Below are positions 43,002 to 54,199 of a stretch of DNA of 64,000 nucleotides, one piece after another. A program made the translations under genes and the position numbers. Below the pieces are notes generated by a model. It did not search any database and was not told the origin of the DNA. It saw only the letters and a program-made list of their open reading frames with translations. Numbering within the stretch: the first letter of the stretch is position 1; each line of letters begins with the position of its first letter. Source of the DNA: Paenarthrobacter nitroguajacolicus JCM 14115 (lineage in GTDB: Bacteria; Actinomycetota; Actinomycetes; Actinomycetales; Micrococcaceae); contig BBFS01000013.1 in the NCBI GenBank assembly GCA_001313365.1, forward strand, positions 1 through 64,000, written 5' to 3'.

Positions 43002-44289
43002 CTATTTCGCGTCGACGACGACGGGCTCAGACTTGGCGGGGGTGGTCGTTTCGGTTGCCGGAGGCGTGGTCTTCCACTTGAAGCGACGGCCCATGGAGGA
43101 GCCTCCGCCCGAACCGGTGCGGTTCTTGTTGAAGATGTCGAAGCCGACGGCGAGCAGCAGCACCAGGCCCTTGATGAGCTGCTGGTAATCCGTTCCCAAG
43201 CCAAGGATGGACATGCCGTTGTTGAGGACGCCCATGATCAGGCCGCCGATCATGCGCCGGCTACTGTTCCGATGCCGCCTTGGACTGCAGCGCCGCCGAT
43301 GAAGGCAGCAGCAATGGAATCGAGTTCGAAGCCGGTGCCGCCTGCGGGTTGTGCCGAGTTCAGGCGGGCCGTGAAGACCAGACCGGCCAGGGCAGCGAGG
43401 ACACCCATGTTGACGAAGAGACGGAAGGTGACCTTTTTGGTCTTGATGCCCGAGAGCTCAGCTGCGTGGAGGTTGCCGCCGATCGCGTACGTGTGCCGGC
43501 CGAAGATGCTGTTGTTCATCAGTGCCGAATACACGATCACCAGGACAGCCAGGACGATCAGGACAATCGGGGGGGTGCCACGGTAGCTGGCCAGCAGGAA
43601 GGTGATGATGAGCATCAGCACTGCGATGAACCCGTTCTTGACGGCAAACCATGCCATCGGTTCATTCTCCAGATTGAACTTGCGGCGAACCCGGCGTTCC
43701 TTGATGGCCTGGAACAAAATGGCAGCTGTACCGCCGACACCGAGGATGACCGTCAACCACTCCAGGACGGATGTGCCGCCGGAAATGTCCGGCAGGAAGC
43801 CGCCACCGAGGGCGCGCAATTCGTTCGGGAACGGGGTGATCTGCTGGTTCTTGAGGGTGATGAGAGTCAGGCCACGGAAGATCAGCATTCCCGCGAGGGT
43901 GACGATAAACGCGGGGATGCCCACATAGGCAATCCAGTAACCTTGCCACGCACCAACCAGCGCACCCACGAGGAGGCAGGCCGGGATGGCGAGCCACCAT
44001 GCCCAGCCCCCCCAATGGACGATCATCACGCCTGCCACAGCGCCGATGAAGCCTGCAATGGAGCCAACGGAGAGGTCGATGTGCCCGGCGATGATGACCA
44101 TCACCATGCCGATGGCGAGGATCAGGATGTAGCTGTTCTGGACCACCAGGTTGGTGACGTTCTGCGGCTGGAGCAGGATGCCGTCGGTCAGCACCTGGAA
44201 AAGGATGACGATCAGGATCAGGCGACGAAGATGCCAACCTGGCGAAGGCGGCTTGTGAGGAAGCCAAGGGATTCTCGTAGGGCGGACAT
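43002..44289 (-). CDS. mmsB: Multiple-monosaccharide ABC transporter permease
   Basis: MmsB/GguB-type permease, about 425 aa, with about ten helices. Begins MSALRESLGFLTSRLRQVGIFVAL; conserved FVILAIGMVMVIIAGHIDLSVGSIAGFIGAVAGV and NSIFGRHTYAIGGNLHAAELSGIKTKKV. The long insert (LRALGGGFLPDISGG...) and the charged tail are typical of the MmsB subgroup. Breaks near 44218 and 43255. Start five bases after the ATPase stop. Confidence 0.9.
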
Positions 44290-44294
44290 GTTCG

Positions 44295-45833
44295 CTATTC
44301 CTTCTCTTGAGTCATGAAGTGCATGAGGGTTTCCTGGGTGGCTTCGGCGATGGGGACTTCGCCGGTGATGTGGCCCGCGGACAGCGTGTAGATCCTGTCG
44401 CAGATGCCAGGAGCTCCGGAAGCTCAGAGGAGATCACAATGACGGCTTTCCCCCCCGCCGCTGCGAGCTCCGCAATGATCGTGTAAATCTCAAACTTGGC
44501 GCCGACGTCGATGCCGCGGGTTGGTTCGTCCAGGATCAGGACGTCAGGGTCCGAAAACATCCATTTGCTCAGCACCACCTTTTGCTGGTTTCCACCTGAG
44601 AGCTTGCCGGTGATGGCAGCGACGGAAGGAGCTTTGATGTTCATGCTCTTCCGGTAGTGGTTGGCAACGGTGGTCTCCTTGTTGCCGTCCACCCAGCCTC
44701 GTTTGGCCAGCTTGTTCAGTGCTGCCATGGAGATGTTCCGCTTGATGTCTTCAATAAGGTTCAGGCCGTAGTGCTTGCGGTCTTCGGTGGCGTACGCAAT
44801 CCCGTGGTCAATTGCGTCGGAGACCGTGGACGTGTCGATTTCCTGGCCATACTTGTAAACCTTGCCCGATACCGCCCGCCCGTAGGTCCGGCCGAATACG
44901 CTCATGGCCAGCTCGGTCCTGCCGGCACCCATGAGCCTGCAAGGCCTACTACTTCGCCCTTGCGGACATTGAGGCTGGCGTTGTTCACCACCATGCGGGA
45001 ATGGTCCTGCGGGTGCTGGACGGTCCAGTCTTCGATGCGGAGGACTTCCTCGCCGATGTTGGGGGGTCCGGTCCGGATAGAGGCTTTCGAGGTCGCGTCC
45101 AACCATGCCCCCCCGGATGATGCGTTCCTGGGTGATCTGGCCTTGGTCCAGGCGCAGGGTCTCAATGGATTTCCCATCACGGATGATGGTGACGGCGTCG
45201 GCCACTTTGCGGATCTCGTTGAGTTTGTGGCTAATGATGATGCTGGTCACGCCCTGGCCCTTGAGGTGCAGGATGAGGTCCAGCAAGTGGTCCGAGTCTT
45301 CATCGTTCAGCGCCGCCGTGGCTCATCCAGGATGAGGAGCTTCACCTCTTTGGACAGCGCCTTGGCGATCTCAACCAGCTGCTGCTTGCCAACACTGATG
45401 TGTTGGATGGGGGGGTGATCGGGTTTTCGCTGAGGCCTACGCGTGCCAGCAGCTTGGCGGCTTCCAGGTTGGTCTTCCGCCAGTCCACCCAGCCTTATTG
45501 GCAAGCTCGTTGCGAGGTAGATGTTCTCGGCGATGGACAGGTACGGGCTGAGGGCCAGTTCCTGGTGGATGATCACGATGCCGCGCTTCTCGCTGTCCGT
45601 GATGCTCGAAAACTCACAGGCTCATTTTCGAAGAGGATGTCGCCGTCGAAAGTGTTGTGCGCGTAGACGCCGGACAACACCTTCATGAGGGTGGATTTCC
45701 CTGCTCCGTTCTCGCCACAGATGGCGTGAACCTCACCCCCCCGGTTAACGTCCAGGGTGACGTCCTGAAGGGCTTTTACCCCCCCGGGGAAGGTCTTGGT
45801 GATTCCTCGCATTTGAAGAATGGGTACGTTCAT
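44295..45833 (-). CDS. mmsA: Multiple-monosaccharide ABC transporter ATP-binding protein (two ATPase domains)
   Basis: Tandem sugar-import ATPase, about 512 aa. Domain 1 Walker [19 protein letters not shown] with [16 protein letters not shown] and LLILDEP; domain 2 [20 protein letters not shown], signature [16 protein letters not shown] and [15 protein letters not shown]. Start ATG 45833 behind GGGAA. Breaks near 45612, 45500, 45410, 45310, 45065, 44935 and 44405. Co-transcribed with chvE and mmsB. Confidence 0.92.
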
Positions 45834-45964
45834 CGTCAATTCCCGCTGACTGGTTGAAACTGGGCCAGGCCGAGGACTCGGAGGCTCTGGAGGAGGCTGT
45901 GGCCCCCCCGTCGCACTGCGCACTGCAACACAGGGGTTCGGGGGCCACAGACCGGGGGACGTGA

Positions 45965-47092
45965 TTACTTGACGTCGGCTTCCGTGTAGTAGCCGGAGTC
46001 GATCAGTTCCTTCTTGTAGTTGTCCTTGGTGATGATGACGGACTTCAGGAGGAAGGCCGGAACAACCTTGACCTTGTTGTTGTAGGTCTTGGTGTCGTTG
46101 GTTTCCGGTTCGGTTCCCTTGAGGACAGCGTCAACCATCTTCACGGCCTGCGAGCCGAGCTGGCGGGTGTCCTTGAAGATCGTGGAGTACTGCTCGCCGG
46201 CGACGATGGACTTCACGGAGCCCTTCTCTGCATCCTGGCCGGTGACAACGGGCAGGTTGCCGGTGGAGTAACCGCCGGTGCTGCTCAGTGCCGAAATGAT
46301 GCCGATGGACAGGCCGTCGTACGGGGGGGACAGCACGCCATCCAGCTTTGTTCCGGAACTGTAGGCCGAGGTAAGGATGTCTTCCATGCGCTTCTGGGCT
46401 ACGGGTGCCTGCCAGCGCAGGATGGCTGCCTGCTCGAACTTGGTCTGGCCGCTGGGAACCTTCAGGGTGCCTGCATCCAGGTACGGCTTGAGGGTGTCCA
46501 TGGCGCCGGTCCAGAAGAAGTTGGCGTTGTTGTCGTCCGGGCTGCCCGCGAACAGTTCGACGTTGAACGGGCCCTTCCCCCCCTCAACCTTGTTGCCGCT
46601 CGCGTCCACCAGGCCGAGGCCGGTCAGCAAGGAAGTGGCCTGCTGGACACCCACGGTGTAGTTGTCGAACGTGGTGTAGTAGTCGACGTTCGGCGTGCCG
46701 TTGATGAGGCGGTCGTAGGCGATGACCTTGACGTTCTGTTCCTTGGCCTTGGCCAGGACGTCCGTCAGCGTGGTGCCATCGATGGCTGCGATGATGAGCG
46801 CTTGGCACCCTTCGTCAGCATGTTCTCAATCTGGGAAACCTGCGTGGGAATGTCATCGTTGGCGAACTGGAGGTCCGTCTTGTAGCCAAGGTCCTTCAGG
46901 GACTTCTCAACGTTGGCGCCATCTGCGATCCAACGCTCGGACGTCTGGGTCGGCATTGAAATGCTACCAGTGAATCGCTGGGATTTGCACTGCTGGTGGA
47001 CTCGGCAGTGCCTCCGCGACTACCGCAGCCTGTGGCTCCGACAGTCAAGGTCAGGACAACCGCTACGCGCCCAGGAGTTTCTTCAATCTCAC
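45965..47092 (-). CDS. chvE: Multiple-monosaccharide-binding lipoprotein (ChvE-like)
   Basis: Start GTG 47092 behind [33 protein letters not shown], lipobox VGATGC. Binding-protein body: [89 protein letters not shown], the ChvE signature. About 375 aa. Breaks near 47068, 46955 and 46800. First gene of chvE-mmsA-mmsB, behind two LacI operators. Confidence 0.92.
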
Positions 47093-47224
47093 GATGCTCT
47101 CCTTCCGCGGCAGCATTGCCGCGAACTCTGATGCGGCCGGAGCATCTGCGCGTCCGGCGGTGAAGCGATTTGTGATCTGCGGCCAGCTGGGTGCCACATG
47201 CCACGAAAGGTGGTGCGAATGCCA

Positions 47225-47240
47225 TTGTGAACGCTAACAA
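47225..47240. promoter_or_regulatory. LacI-type operator, proximal copy, overlapping a chvE promoter
   Basis: TTGTGAACGCTAACAA, a near-palindrome of the actinobacterial LacI type. On the minus strand it lies over the -10 of a TTGACC-N17 promoter (TTGACC just 5' on that strand). Inverse copy at 47315. Confidence 0.75.
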
Positions 47241-47314
47241 TACCGTCGGTCAAGTGCCGTGGATCACGAAATGATTGCAGCTCGAACCGCTGCAGAAGCT
47301 CTTGACTTGAAACG

Positions 47315-47330
47315 TTGTTAGCGTTCACAA
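47315..47330. promoter_or_regulatory. LacI-type operator, distal copy
   Basis: TTGTTAGCGTTCACAA, the exact reverse complement of the site at 47225, 90 bases away. A two-site arrangement allows DNA looping by the LacI protein (probably that at 41893). The 361-base interval 47093-47453 holds these sites and no gene. Confidence 0.75.
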
Positions 47331-47453
47331 TTGGCGGGCTCATCCGTGGGAGGCAGAAGGAAAGCCCGGCACTGCTTTGTGGGCAGTGCCGGGCTTCGAA
47401 CGCTCCTCCGTGATGGCGGGGGGGAGGAACTCTTCCCTGCTGGGAACAGGGAA

Positions 47454-49210
47454 TCAGAGACGGGTGTCGAACGAATCGCAGAAGACGTTCTGGTTGAACG
47501 TCCCTTGGAATTCGGACTTGCCTGGATCTTCTCGATGGTGGCGCGGATGGCCTCGCGCGTTGCTGCATGTGCGTGGATGGCTGTCTTGACCATCGGCACA
47601 TCAATCAAGTGGTTCGGCTGGTTGAGCGAGACAAAAATCGTGGGAACTTCCCTGGCGTACCAAGGAATCTCGGCTGCCATCGGTGAGGACCATTTAATGC
47701 GGATGGCAGCTCCTGTGCGAAGCCCTTGACGTTGGCGAAGACGAGCGCGGCATCGTACCGTTCCGAGTAGTCCCCCCCGGTAGCTTCTTCCGACAGGACC
47801 CGCATGAAGTTCATGCCTGACTCCCCTGCTGCTTCGCGTTGCTCAGCCGTCCTGAACACACTGACGTCGAACCCCCGCAGCTTCCAGTTCTTCCCGGACT
47901 GTGTCCAGATATGCCAAGGGATCGGCTCGGGTGAAGTCGGCGCCACCCGAGATGCCGTAGAGGCGGATCCGCGGATGCGTCCGAGGGGTGATCGGCAGGT
48001 TGTGCGCCGTGTCCTTTACCAAAGTGACGGTTTTTTCAGCCACCTCGGCGGCGATAGCACGGTGAGCTTCACTGCCGATCACCGCGAGCGCCTCAACCGG
48101 GGGGGCACCAATTCCTGGCGCACATGGAGACCGAGGCTTGCCTTCAGGCCAAGGATCCGCCGCAGGGCATCCTGCAAACGCCCCCCCTCGGTGATCACGC
48201 CGGACTTGTAGCCGTCCAGCATGTAGCGAAGTCTTCGTCAGGGTTTCGGAAAAACAGGAACATGTCGCAACCGGCCGCGATGGTGGCAGGCACAAGGTCC
48301 TTGCGCTTCATCGCCTGGGTCAGACCAACCATCAGGGACGCGTCCGTCAGGACCAGCCCGTTGAAGCGGAGTTCGCCGCGCAACAGATCCTGCAACAGTT
48401 CCGGAGCAAGCGTTGCCGGCAGGATTTCAGCATCCGACAAGCCGGGACGAAAATGCCGGGACACCTCTGGAGCGCCAATATGGCCCACCATGATGGACTG
48501 CACGCCATGAGCAATCATCTCGCGGTACACGTGCCCGTAGGTGCGGTTCCACTCCTCATAGCCAAGGGTGTTGTAGGAGGTGACCACGTGCTGGTCGCGC
48601 TCATCAATACCGTCACCGGGGAAGTGCTTCATGGCGCATGCTGTGGGTGATTCGCTGATGCCGTCGAAGTACTCCTTGGCCCGTTCCACCACAATGTCCG
48701 GGGTGTTTCCGAAGGCCCGGGTGGAGATGACCGTGTTCCGCCAGTTGTAGTGGATGTCCACGATCGGCGCGAAGGCCCAGTTGCAGCCCAGCGCAGCAGT
48801 TTCGATGCCGGCAACTCCCCCCCCATCTGCCGGGCGATGTTCTTGTCAGGGTGGGAGCCTGCCTGCAGGTGCGTGGAAACGAACGTGCCGTCATCGCAAC
48901 TGCCCGCACCGCCCATCTCAGGGTTGGACGCAATCAGCAGCGGAATCCGGGTCTTGGACTGCGCATAGCGGATGTGTTCCTGCACGGCAGAAGAGGGACC
49001 CGGCCGGTAGCGCATGCCGCCCACGTGGAAGTTCTCCAGCACCCCATCGAGGTACTCCGGGGAGTAGTCGTTGTTGTGGTTGATGAACAGCTGGCCGATC
49101 TTCTCTTCCAGCGTCATGGACCCGATGGTGCTCTCCACCCATTCCACAGCTGCGTCATCCAGATTGAAGGGCGCTGCTTTAAGGTCCACCAGGAACGGCC
49201 CAGCCGGCAC
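47454..49210 (-). CDS. Glycoside hydrolase family 3 enzyme
   Basis: About 585 aa in the hexuronate locus. GH3 features: SMTLEEKIGQLFINHN, PLLIASNPEMGGAG, FAPIVDIHYNWRNTVISTRAFG, and CAMKHFPGDGIDERDQH, the KHFPG motif of the NagZ-like branch, then GLVLTDASLMVGLTQAM with the expected Asp nucleophile. A beta-sheet C-domain follows. Start GTG 49210 (VPAGPFLVDL); an indel may hide the real start about 30 bases upstream. Breaks near 48828, 48220, 48110, 47865, 47705 and 47535. Substrate might be an N-acetylhexosaminide or uronide. Confidence 0.82.
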
Positions 49211-49229
49211 GGCCAGCCCGTTGAGGCTG

Positions 49230-49743
49230 AATTTACGTCATCCACAATGTCCTCCACTGATGTGGCGATGTCCACCACGATGCCGGCTTCGTCGTCCTGC
49301 AACGGCTCCAGCGTGGTCAGCTGCGACTCCAGCAGCGAGGGGGGGCATGAAGTGTCCGGGCCGGGCAGTCATGCGCGCGTTCAACAGCTCGCGGGTGCCG
49401 TGCAGGTGCACGAACACCACGGACGGATCGGCGCTCCGGATGATGTCCCGGTACGAGCGTTTCAGCGCGCTGCATGCGATGACAAGAGCAGAGTTCGACG
49501 CCGGGAAACGCCTGCCGATTTCGGCCAGCCACGGTGCGCGGTCGTCGTCGTTCAGCGGAGTACCCGAGGCCATCTTGTCGATGTTCGTCTGGGGGGGTGC
49601 AGCGAATCGCCGTCGAGAAATTCCGCGCCGAGACGCTCGGCGAGGGCGGCACCAATGGTGCTTTTGCCGCAGCCGGCCACGCCCATCACCACGATGTGAT
49701 GCTGCGATTGCGATTTACCAGTCATGGCCGATTTACCAGTCAT
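49230..49743 (-). CDS. gntK: Gluconokinase
   Basis: P-loop HHIVVMGVAGCGKSTIGAALAERLGAEFLDGDSLHP, then KMASGTPLNDDDRAPWLAEIGRRF, SALVIACSALKRSYRDIIR and FVHLHGTRELLNARMTARPGHFMP: standard small gluconate kinase (about 165 aa). Start ATG 49743 or 49725 (a 16-base repeat GATTTACCAGTCATGG duplicates the start region). The natural stop seems lost: the frame as written runs on to 49114, over the GH3 start, so the 3' end is approximate. The preceding dehydratase stop overlaps its 5' end. Confidence 0.85.
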
Positions 49744-50970
49744 GGACAGTGCCGTCCACGAGGCGGTTGTACGGCAGGTAAGCCTGCTGGTAGGGGGGGA
49801 AGGCGGCAGCGGCTTCTTCGTTGAATTCGACGCCGATGCCGGGCTCATCGCCGGGGTGCAGGTAGCCGTCCTTGAACGTCATGGACTGCTGGAAGACCTC
49901 GTTGGTCTTGTCCGAGTGCTGCATGTATTCCTGGATGCCGTAGTTGTGGATTGCCAGGCCGACGTGAAGCTGTGCAGCGAAGCCCACCGGGGAGATGTCC
50001 GTGGGGCCGTGGAAACCGGACTTGATCTGATACTGGGCCGCGAAGTCCATGACCTTCTTCAGCGGTGAGATGCCGCCGAAGTGGGTGGAGGCTGCACGGA
50101 CGTAGTCGATCAGCTGTTCCTTGATAAGGGTCTGGAAGTCATACACGGTGTTGAAGATTTCACCGATGGCCAGCGGGGGTGGTGGTGTGCTGGCGGACCA
50201 GGCGCAGCCCTTCCTGGTTCTCGGCCGGGGTGCAGTCCTCCAGCCAGAAGAGGTCGTAAGGTTCCAGGGCCTTGCCGAGCTTGGCGGCCTGGATGGGCGT
50301 CATGCGGTGATGGCCGTCATGCAGCAGCGGGATCTCCGGGCCGAACTCGTTGCGCACGGCCTCGAAAACGGTGGGCAGGTGGCGCAGGTAGGCGCGAGTG
50401 TCCCAGTCTTCTTCCAACGGGAAGTTGCCGCGGCCGGCAGGCTCGTAGTCATACCGTTCACCCGAGGCCTGGGCCTGCGCGGCGACACCATAGACGGCCT
50501 TGATACCGGGGGACGGCGGTCTGGATGCGGATGGACTTGTAGCCCAGTTCCAGGTGCTCCCGCACGGAGTCGAACAGCGACGGAATGTCAGCACCGGACG
50601 CGTGCCCATAAGCCCGCAGCCCGTTACGGGAAGCCCCCCCGCCCAGCAGCTGGTACACCGGCATCCCGGCAACCTTGCCCTTGATGTCCCACAACGCCAT
50701 ATCGACGGCGGCAATGGCCGCCATGGTGACGGGACCGCGCCGCCAGTAGGAGCTGCGGTAAAGGAACTGCCACGTGTCCTCGATCCGGTGCGGATCCTTG
50801 CCGATCAGCAACTGCGCCACGTGCTCCTTGAGGTACGCGGCGACGGCAAGTTCACGGCCGTTGAGGGTCGCGTCACCGATGCCCGTCACACCGTCCTCCG
50901 TGGTGATGCGCAAGGTGACGAAGTTGCGGGACGGGCTGGTCACAAAGACTTCAGCGGCAATGATTTTCAC
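49733..50970 (-). CDS. D-mannonate dehydratase, enolase superfamily (ManD/RspA)
   Basis: Dehydrates D-mannonate to 2-keto-3-deoxygluconate. Motifs: [105 protein letters not shown]. About 405 aa. Start GTG 50970 behind AAAGGAAAAGCT. Breaks near 50508 and 50175. A perfect LacI-type operator lies at 51036. Third step of glucuronate breakdown. Confidence 0.92.
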
Positions 50971-51035
50971 AGCTTTTCCTTTCGGGATGTGGCTGAGTGG
51001 GTTTAAGTACGATTTTAGGTTGGATTGCATGAAGT

Positions 51036-51049
51036 GGCAACCGGTTGCC
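51036..51049. promoter_or_regulatory. LacI-type operator upstream of mannonate dehydratase
   Basis: GGCAACCGGTTGCC, a perfect 14-base palindrome between the symporter stop and the dehydratase start. Same site type at 52619 and 55650. Confidence 0.78.
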
Positions 51050-51069
51050 GGGCTTATTTTTGAATACTT

Positions 51070-52497
51070 CTACGTGCCCGGCGCCTTGCCGTTTACTGCA
51101 TGGCTGGCAGCAGCTTCTTCCTGAGCTTTCCCGGCGTCGTCCTGTACTACTCCCGCAGAACGGCGGGCGCGGATCTCCCCAACAATTTGTGCGTGAAGTG
51201 CGTCTGTGAGTTTGTATTTGCTCATCACCACGATCGCCAGGATGGTCATGATGGCCGGCAGCGCCCCGGCGGCGAACTGAATTCCCTGCAGCGCTTCGGC
51301 ACTCTGCGTAACCCCCCGATTTGTATCCCCCCCGGCCGCGAGGCAATAGGCAGCGAGTGCGCCGCCTACAGCCTGGCCGGTCTTACGCGTGAAGGAGAAG
51401 AGTGCGTAGGTGATTCCCTCGGTCCGGACGCCGGTCTTCCACTCGCCATATTCCACGGTGTCTGCCTCCAAGGCCCACACCACGATATTCACGGCCATGA
51501 CACCCATCAGGCTGATCACCAGCCCGGAGAACCCCACCCAGACCATGGATGACGGTGAGAAGAAAACTATGCTTCCGCCCACCATGGAGAGCGCTCCGGC
51601 AGCGATGTACACGTTCTTTTTGCCCAGCTTACGAACCAGCCTCGGCATTAAAGGTGCCAGGGCCAGGGTCATTACCAGCTGGACTATGGCCAGGACCGGG
51701 TAAAGATCCAAGCGACCCAGGACGTCGCGCAAGTAGTAGAGCTGAACGGAGGAGAGGGCCATATAGCCGGTGAGAAAGAGGAAGGAGCTAAGGCACAGCA
51801 TGAGCAGCGGCCGGTTGGTTTTCAGAGTGTCCATGCTCTGCTTGAAGGAAACATTGGGGGACCGTGCGGTGAACGCGTTCCTTGGCGGTGAGGACAGTGA
51901 AGAGGTAGAGCGCCGCCCCCCCGATCACCACAAAGACGAGCGTGATGGTGGTGAACGTGGACTGGAGGTCAGCACCCGGCTTGATCAGTGGAGCAACAAA
52001 GATACCCAGGGCGGAACCCACCAAAAGTGCACCCACCGTGCGGGCGGAGCCCAGCTTGGCACGGTCCCCCCCGGGGTCCTGCGTCATGGCCCCCCGGCCA
52101 GTGAGCCGTAGGGGGATGTTGACCAGGGAATACGCCAACCCCCCAGGGCGGCGTAACTCACGTAGGCGTAGAGCAGGGTGCCCGTCTCGCCAAGCTGCGG
52201 CACGGAGAACGTGGCCACACTGAGGAGTAGCAGCGGAATGGACCCGAACATGATGAACGGACGGAACTTCCCAAAGCGCTTGCTGTAGGAGCGGTCAACC
52301 ATGCGTCCAGCGAAGACATCCGCGAAGGCGTCGAAGATCCTCACCACCAGGAGCAAGGTGCCGGCGGCGGCCGCCGAGATTCCCGCGACGTCCGTGTAGT
52401 AGACCAAGAGGAACATGGTGGCGGTGGTGAAGGCCAGGTTATTGGCCGCGTCGCCCGCACCGTAACCGGCGATGCTGAGTTTGCTGAGCTTTTTCAA
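51070..52497 (-). CDS. Glycoside-pentoside-hexuronide (GPH) cation symporter
   Basis: About 470 aa, 12 predicted helices. Starts with KKLSKLSIAGYGAGDAANNLAFTTATMFLLVYYTDVAGIS, the GPH opening, and carries VVRIFDAFADVFAGRMVDRSYSKRFGKFRPFI (the conserved D-x-x-x-D and loop). A TTG at 52497 directly behind AAAGGAG is the best start; an ATG at 52524 has no ribosome site. Breaks near 52150, 52090 and 51860. Probably imports glucuronides or hexuronates in this operon. Confidence 0.88.
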
Positions 52498-52618
52498 TGC
52501 GGGCTCCTTTACCCTTCGCGTCATTGCGGTCCGACTCGACTCGACCGTGGCTGGGAACTCACGGAATCGGGAATCGGTTGTGCAGCTGTTGTAATTCTAG
52601 TCACTTTGGCAAGCGTTT

Positions 52619-52632
52619 GGCAATCGGTTGCC
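52619..52632. promoter_or_regulatory. LacI-type operator upstream of the GPH symporter
   Basis: GGCAATCGGTTGCC, one mismatch from the perfect palindrome at 51036; a further half-like TTTGGCAAGCG lies just before it. Confidence 0.7.
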
Positions 52633-52667
52633 GAACATTTCCTTGAAAGTTCCACCAATCGTTGGGC

Positions 52668-52729
52668 GTTGTGTGGCCCGCTCTGCGCCCTAAGATCACG
52701 CCAAAGCGCGCAGAGCGGGCCTCACAACG
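52668..52729. terminator. Long hairpin after the fructuronate reductase gene
   Basis: GGCCCGCTCTGCGC ... GCGCAGAGCGGGCC with GTTGTG/CACAAC outer pairs. Likely terminator between uxuB-like and the symporter promoter; the arm is related in composition to the palindrome at 21361. Confidence 0.65.
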
Positions 52730-52744
52730 TGAACGAGGGCGGCG

Positions 52745-54199
52745 TTAACGCAAAACGGCCAGAATATCGAAGAGGATCGACAGCCTGGGCCGTTCAAGAA
52801 GTCGTGCAAAGTTCCTAGGCAACAGTACCCGACGCCGTCGCGCGAGCAGGCACCTCTGCGCGTTCAAAGCCCGCGCTGAGTCTTCGACGAGTTTCACGAT
52901 GGCGGGCTCCAGTGCGAGTTCAGCATCCAGCAACGCCAAGAGAGAAGCGATGCGCTCACCGCCGGCCAGGTTGTTGGCTTCCGCTACGGCATCCGACTGC
53001 GGATCTTGCAGCCCCCCCGGATTCGCCCCCCCACGAAAGAGGCCCACACAGCAATCATCCGGCTGCGCCCTCGCCGCTCCGGCCCGCCTCACGCTCAGCC
53101 CGGAGCACGGGGGATGGCCCGCATCCGTAGCTTGGTGCTGGCATCCATCGCGATTTGGGCGAGATGGTGGGCGATCCGCGAATTGCCAAAGCGATCCAAC
53201 AACGCCGCCCTGTACTCGGGAATGCCCAACCCGTCGCCGTCAAGGTGGCGGGATGCTTCATCCAGAACTCCTCCACAGCCTGCAAGCACACCGGGTCAGC
53301 CAACGCTTCGGCAACCGTGGTGTGCCCGCGAAGCTGCCCGGCGTAGGCAAGGATGGAGTGGGCGCCGTTCAGGAGCCACAGTTTGCGGTTTTCGTACGGC
53401 TCAATGTGGTCCACGAAACCGCACCGGCGTCCTCCCAGCGGGGGCGCGGCCGGGAAGTCACCGCTGAGCACCCAGTTGCGGAATGGCTCGGCGACGACGG
53501 GTGCTTCATCCTGTAGCGGCACCGCTCACTGACCAAGCAACGTCTTCAGGGGTGGTGCGCGGCGTGATCCTGTCCACTGACGTGCTGACGAAGCTAACGC
53601 TGGTGTCAATCCAGTCCGCCAGCCCGGCGTCGACTCCCCCGGGCGAGGTCTACCACGGCCCTGCGCGCCACATTGCCGTTATCCGAGAGGTTGTCGCAGG
53701 AAACAACGGCGAGGGATCCGGCGTCGGAGTCCCTACGCGCGGCGAGGCCAAGGACCAATCGACCCAACGGCGTCGTGGGCTTTTCGCCGGCACGCAGCAG
53801 AGTTACATCGTCCGCGGCAAACCCGTAGGCGGCTTCGGTGATAGTTAGCGTGACCACAGCGGTTTGGGGGGGCGCTGCCACCAGCTCCACTAAGCGGTCC
53901 ACGTTGGCGCCATCCACGGCTTCAATAATGCTGCCTACAACCTCGAACGTATCGCCGGAATCCGAGCGCTCCACTACTGTGAACAGTCCATCCTGGGCGG
54001 CCAGGACCTCGGCGGCGTCCGGGCGACGACCGGTGAAGGAGGCAATGCCCCCCCACTCCCCCCCCGCGTCGCCGGCGTGCTGCGTGTACCAGGCCTGATG
54101 TGAGCGGTGGAAAGCTCCTAGGCCCAGATGCACGATGCGCACTGGAGCCCTGCGGTCCGGCGCGACGTCGCGGTTTAGCCGCGGAAGTTCGGCGGTCAT
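52745..54199 (-). CDS. Mannitol dehydrogenase family protein, probable D-fructuronate/tagaturonate reductase
   Basis: NADH-dependent reduction of fructuronate to mannonate. N-terminus RIVHLGLGAFHRSHQAWYTQ (Rossmann motif), WGGIASFTGRRPDA, VVTLTITEAAYG, SLAVVSCDNLSDNGNVARRAV (conserved N and substrate region), and KLWLLNGAHSILAYAGQLRGH with the catalytic Lys. About 475 aa. ATG 54199 overlaps the uxaC stop (ATGA). The C-terminus is uncertain: indels near 52860 leave two possible ends (52745 or about 52818). Breaks near 53650, 53515, 53430 and 53030. Confidence 0.85.

Noticed and set aside
49114..49302. Gluconokinase extended 40 residues over the GH3 start
   Set aside because: The extra tail (WWTLKQRPSIWMTQLW) is unlike the family and is the shifted frame of the conserved GH3 N-terminus; a lost stop is more likely.
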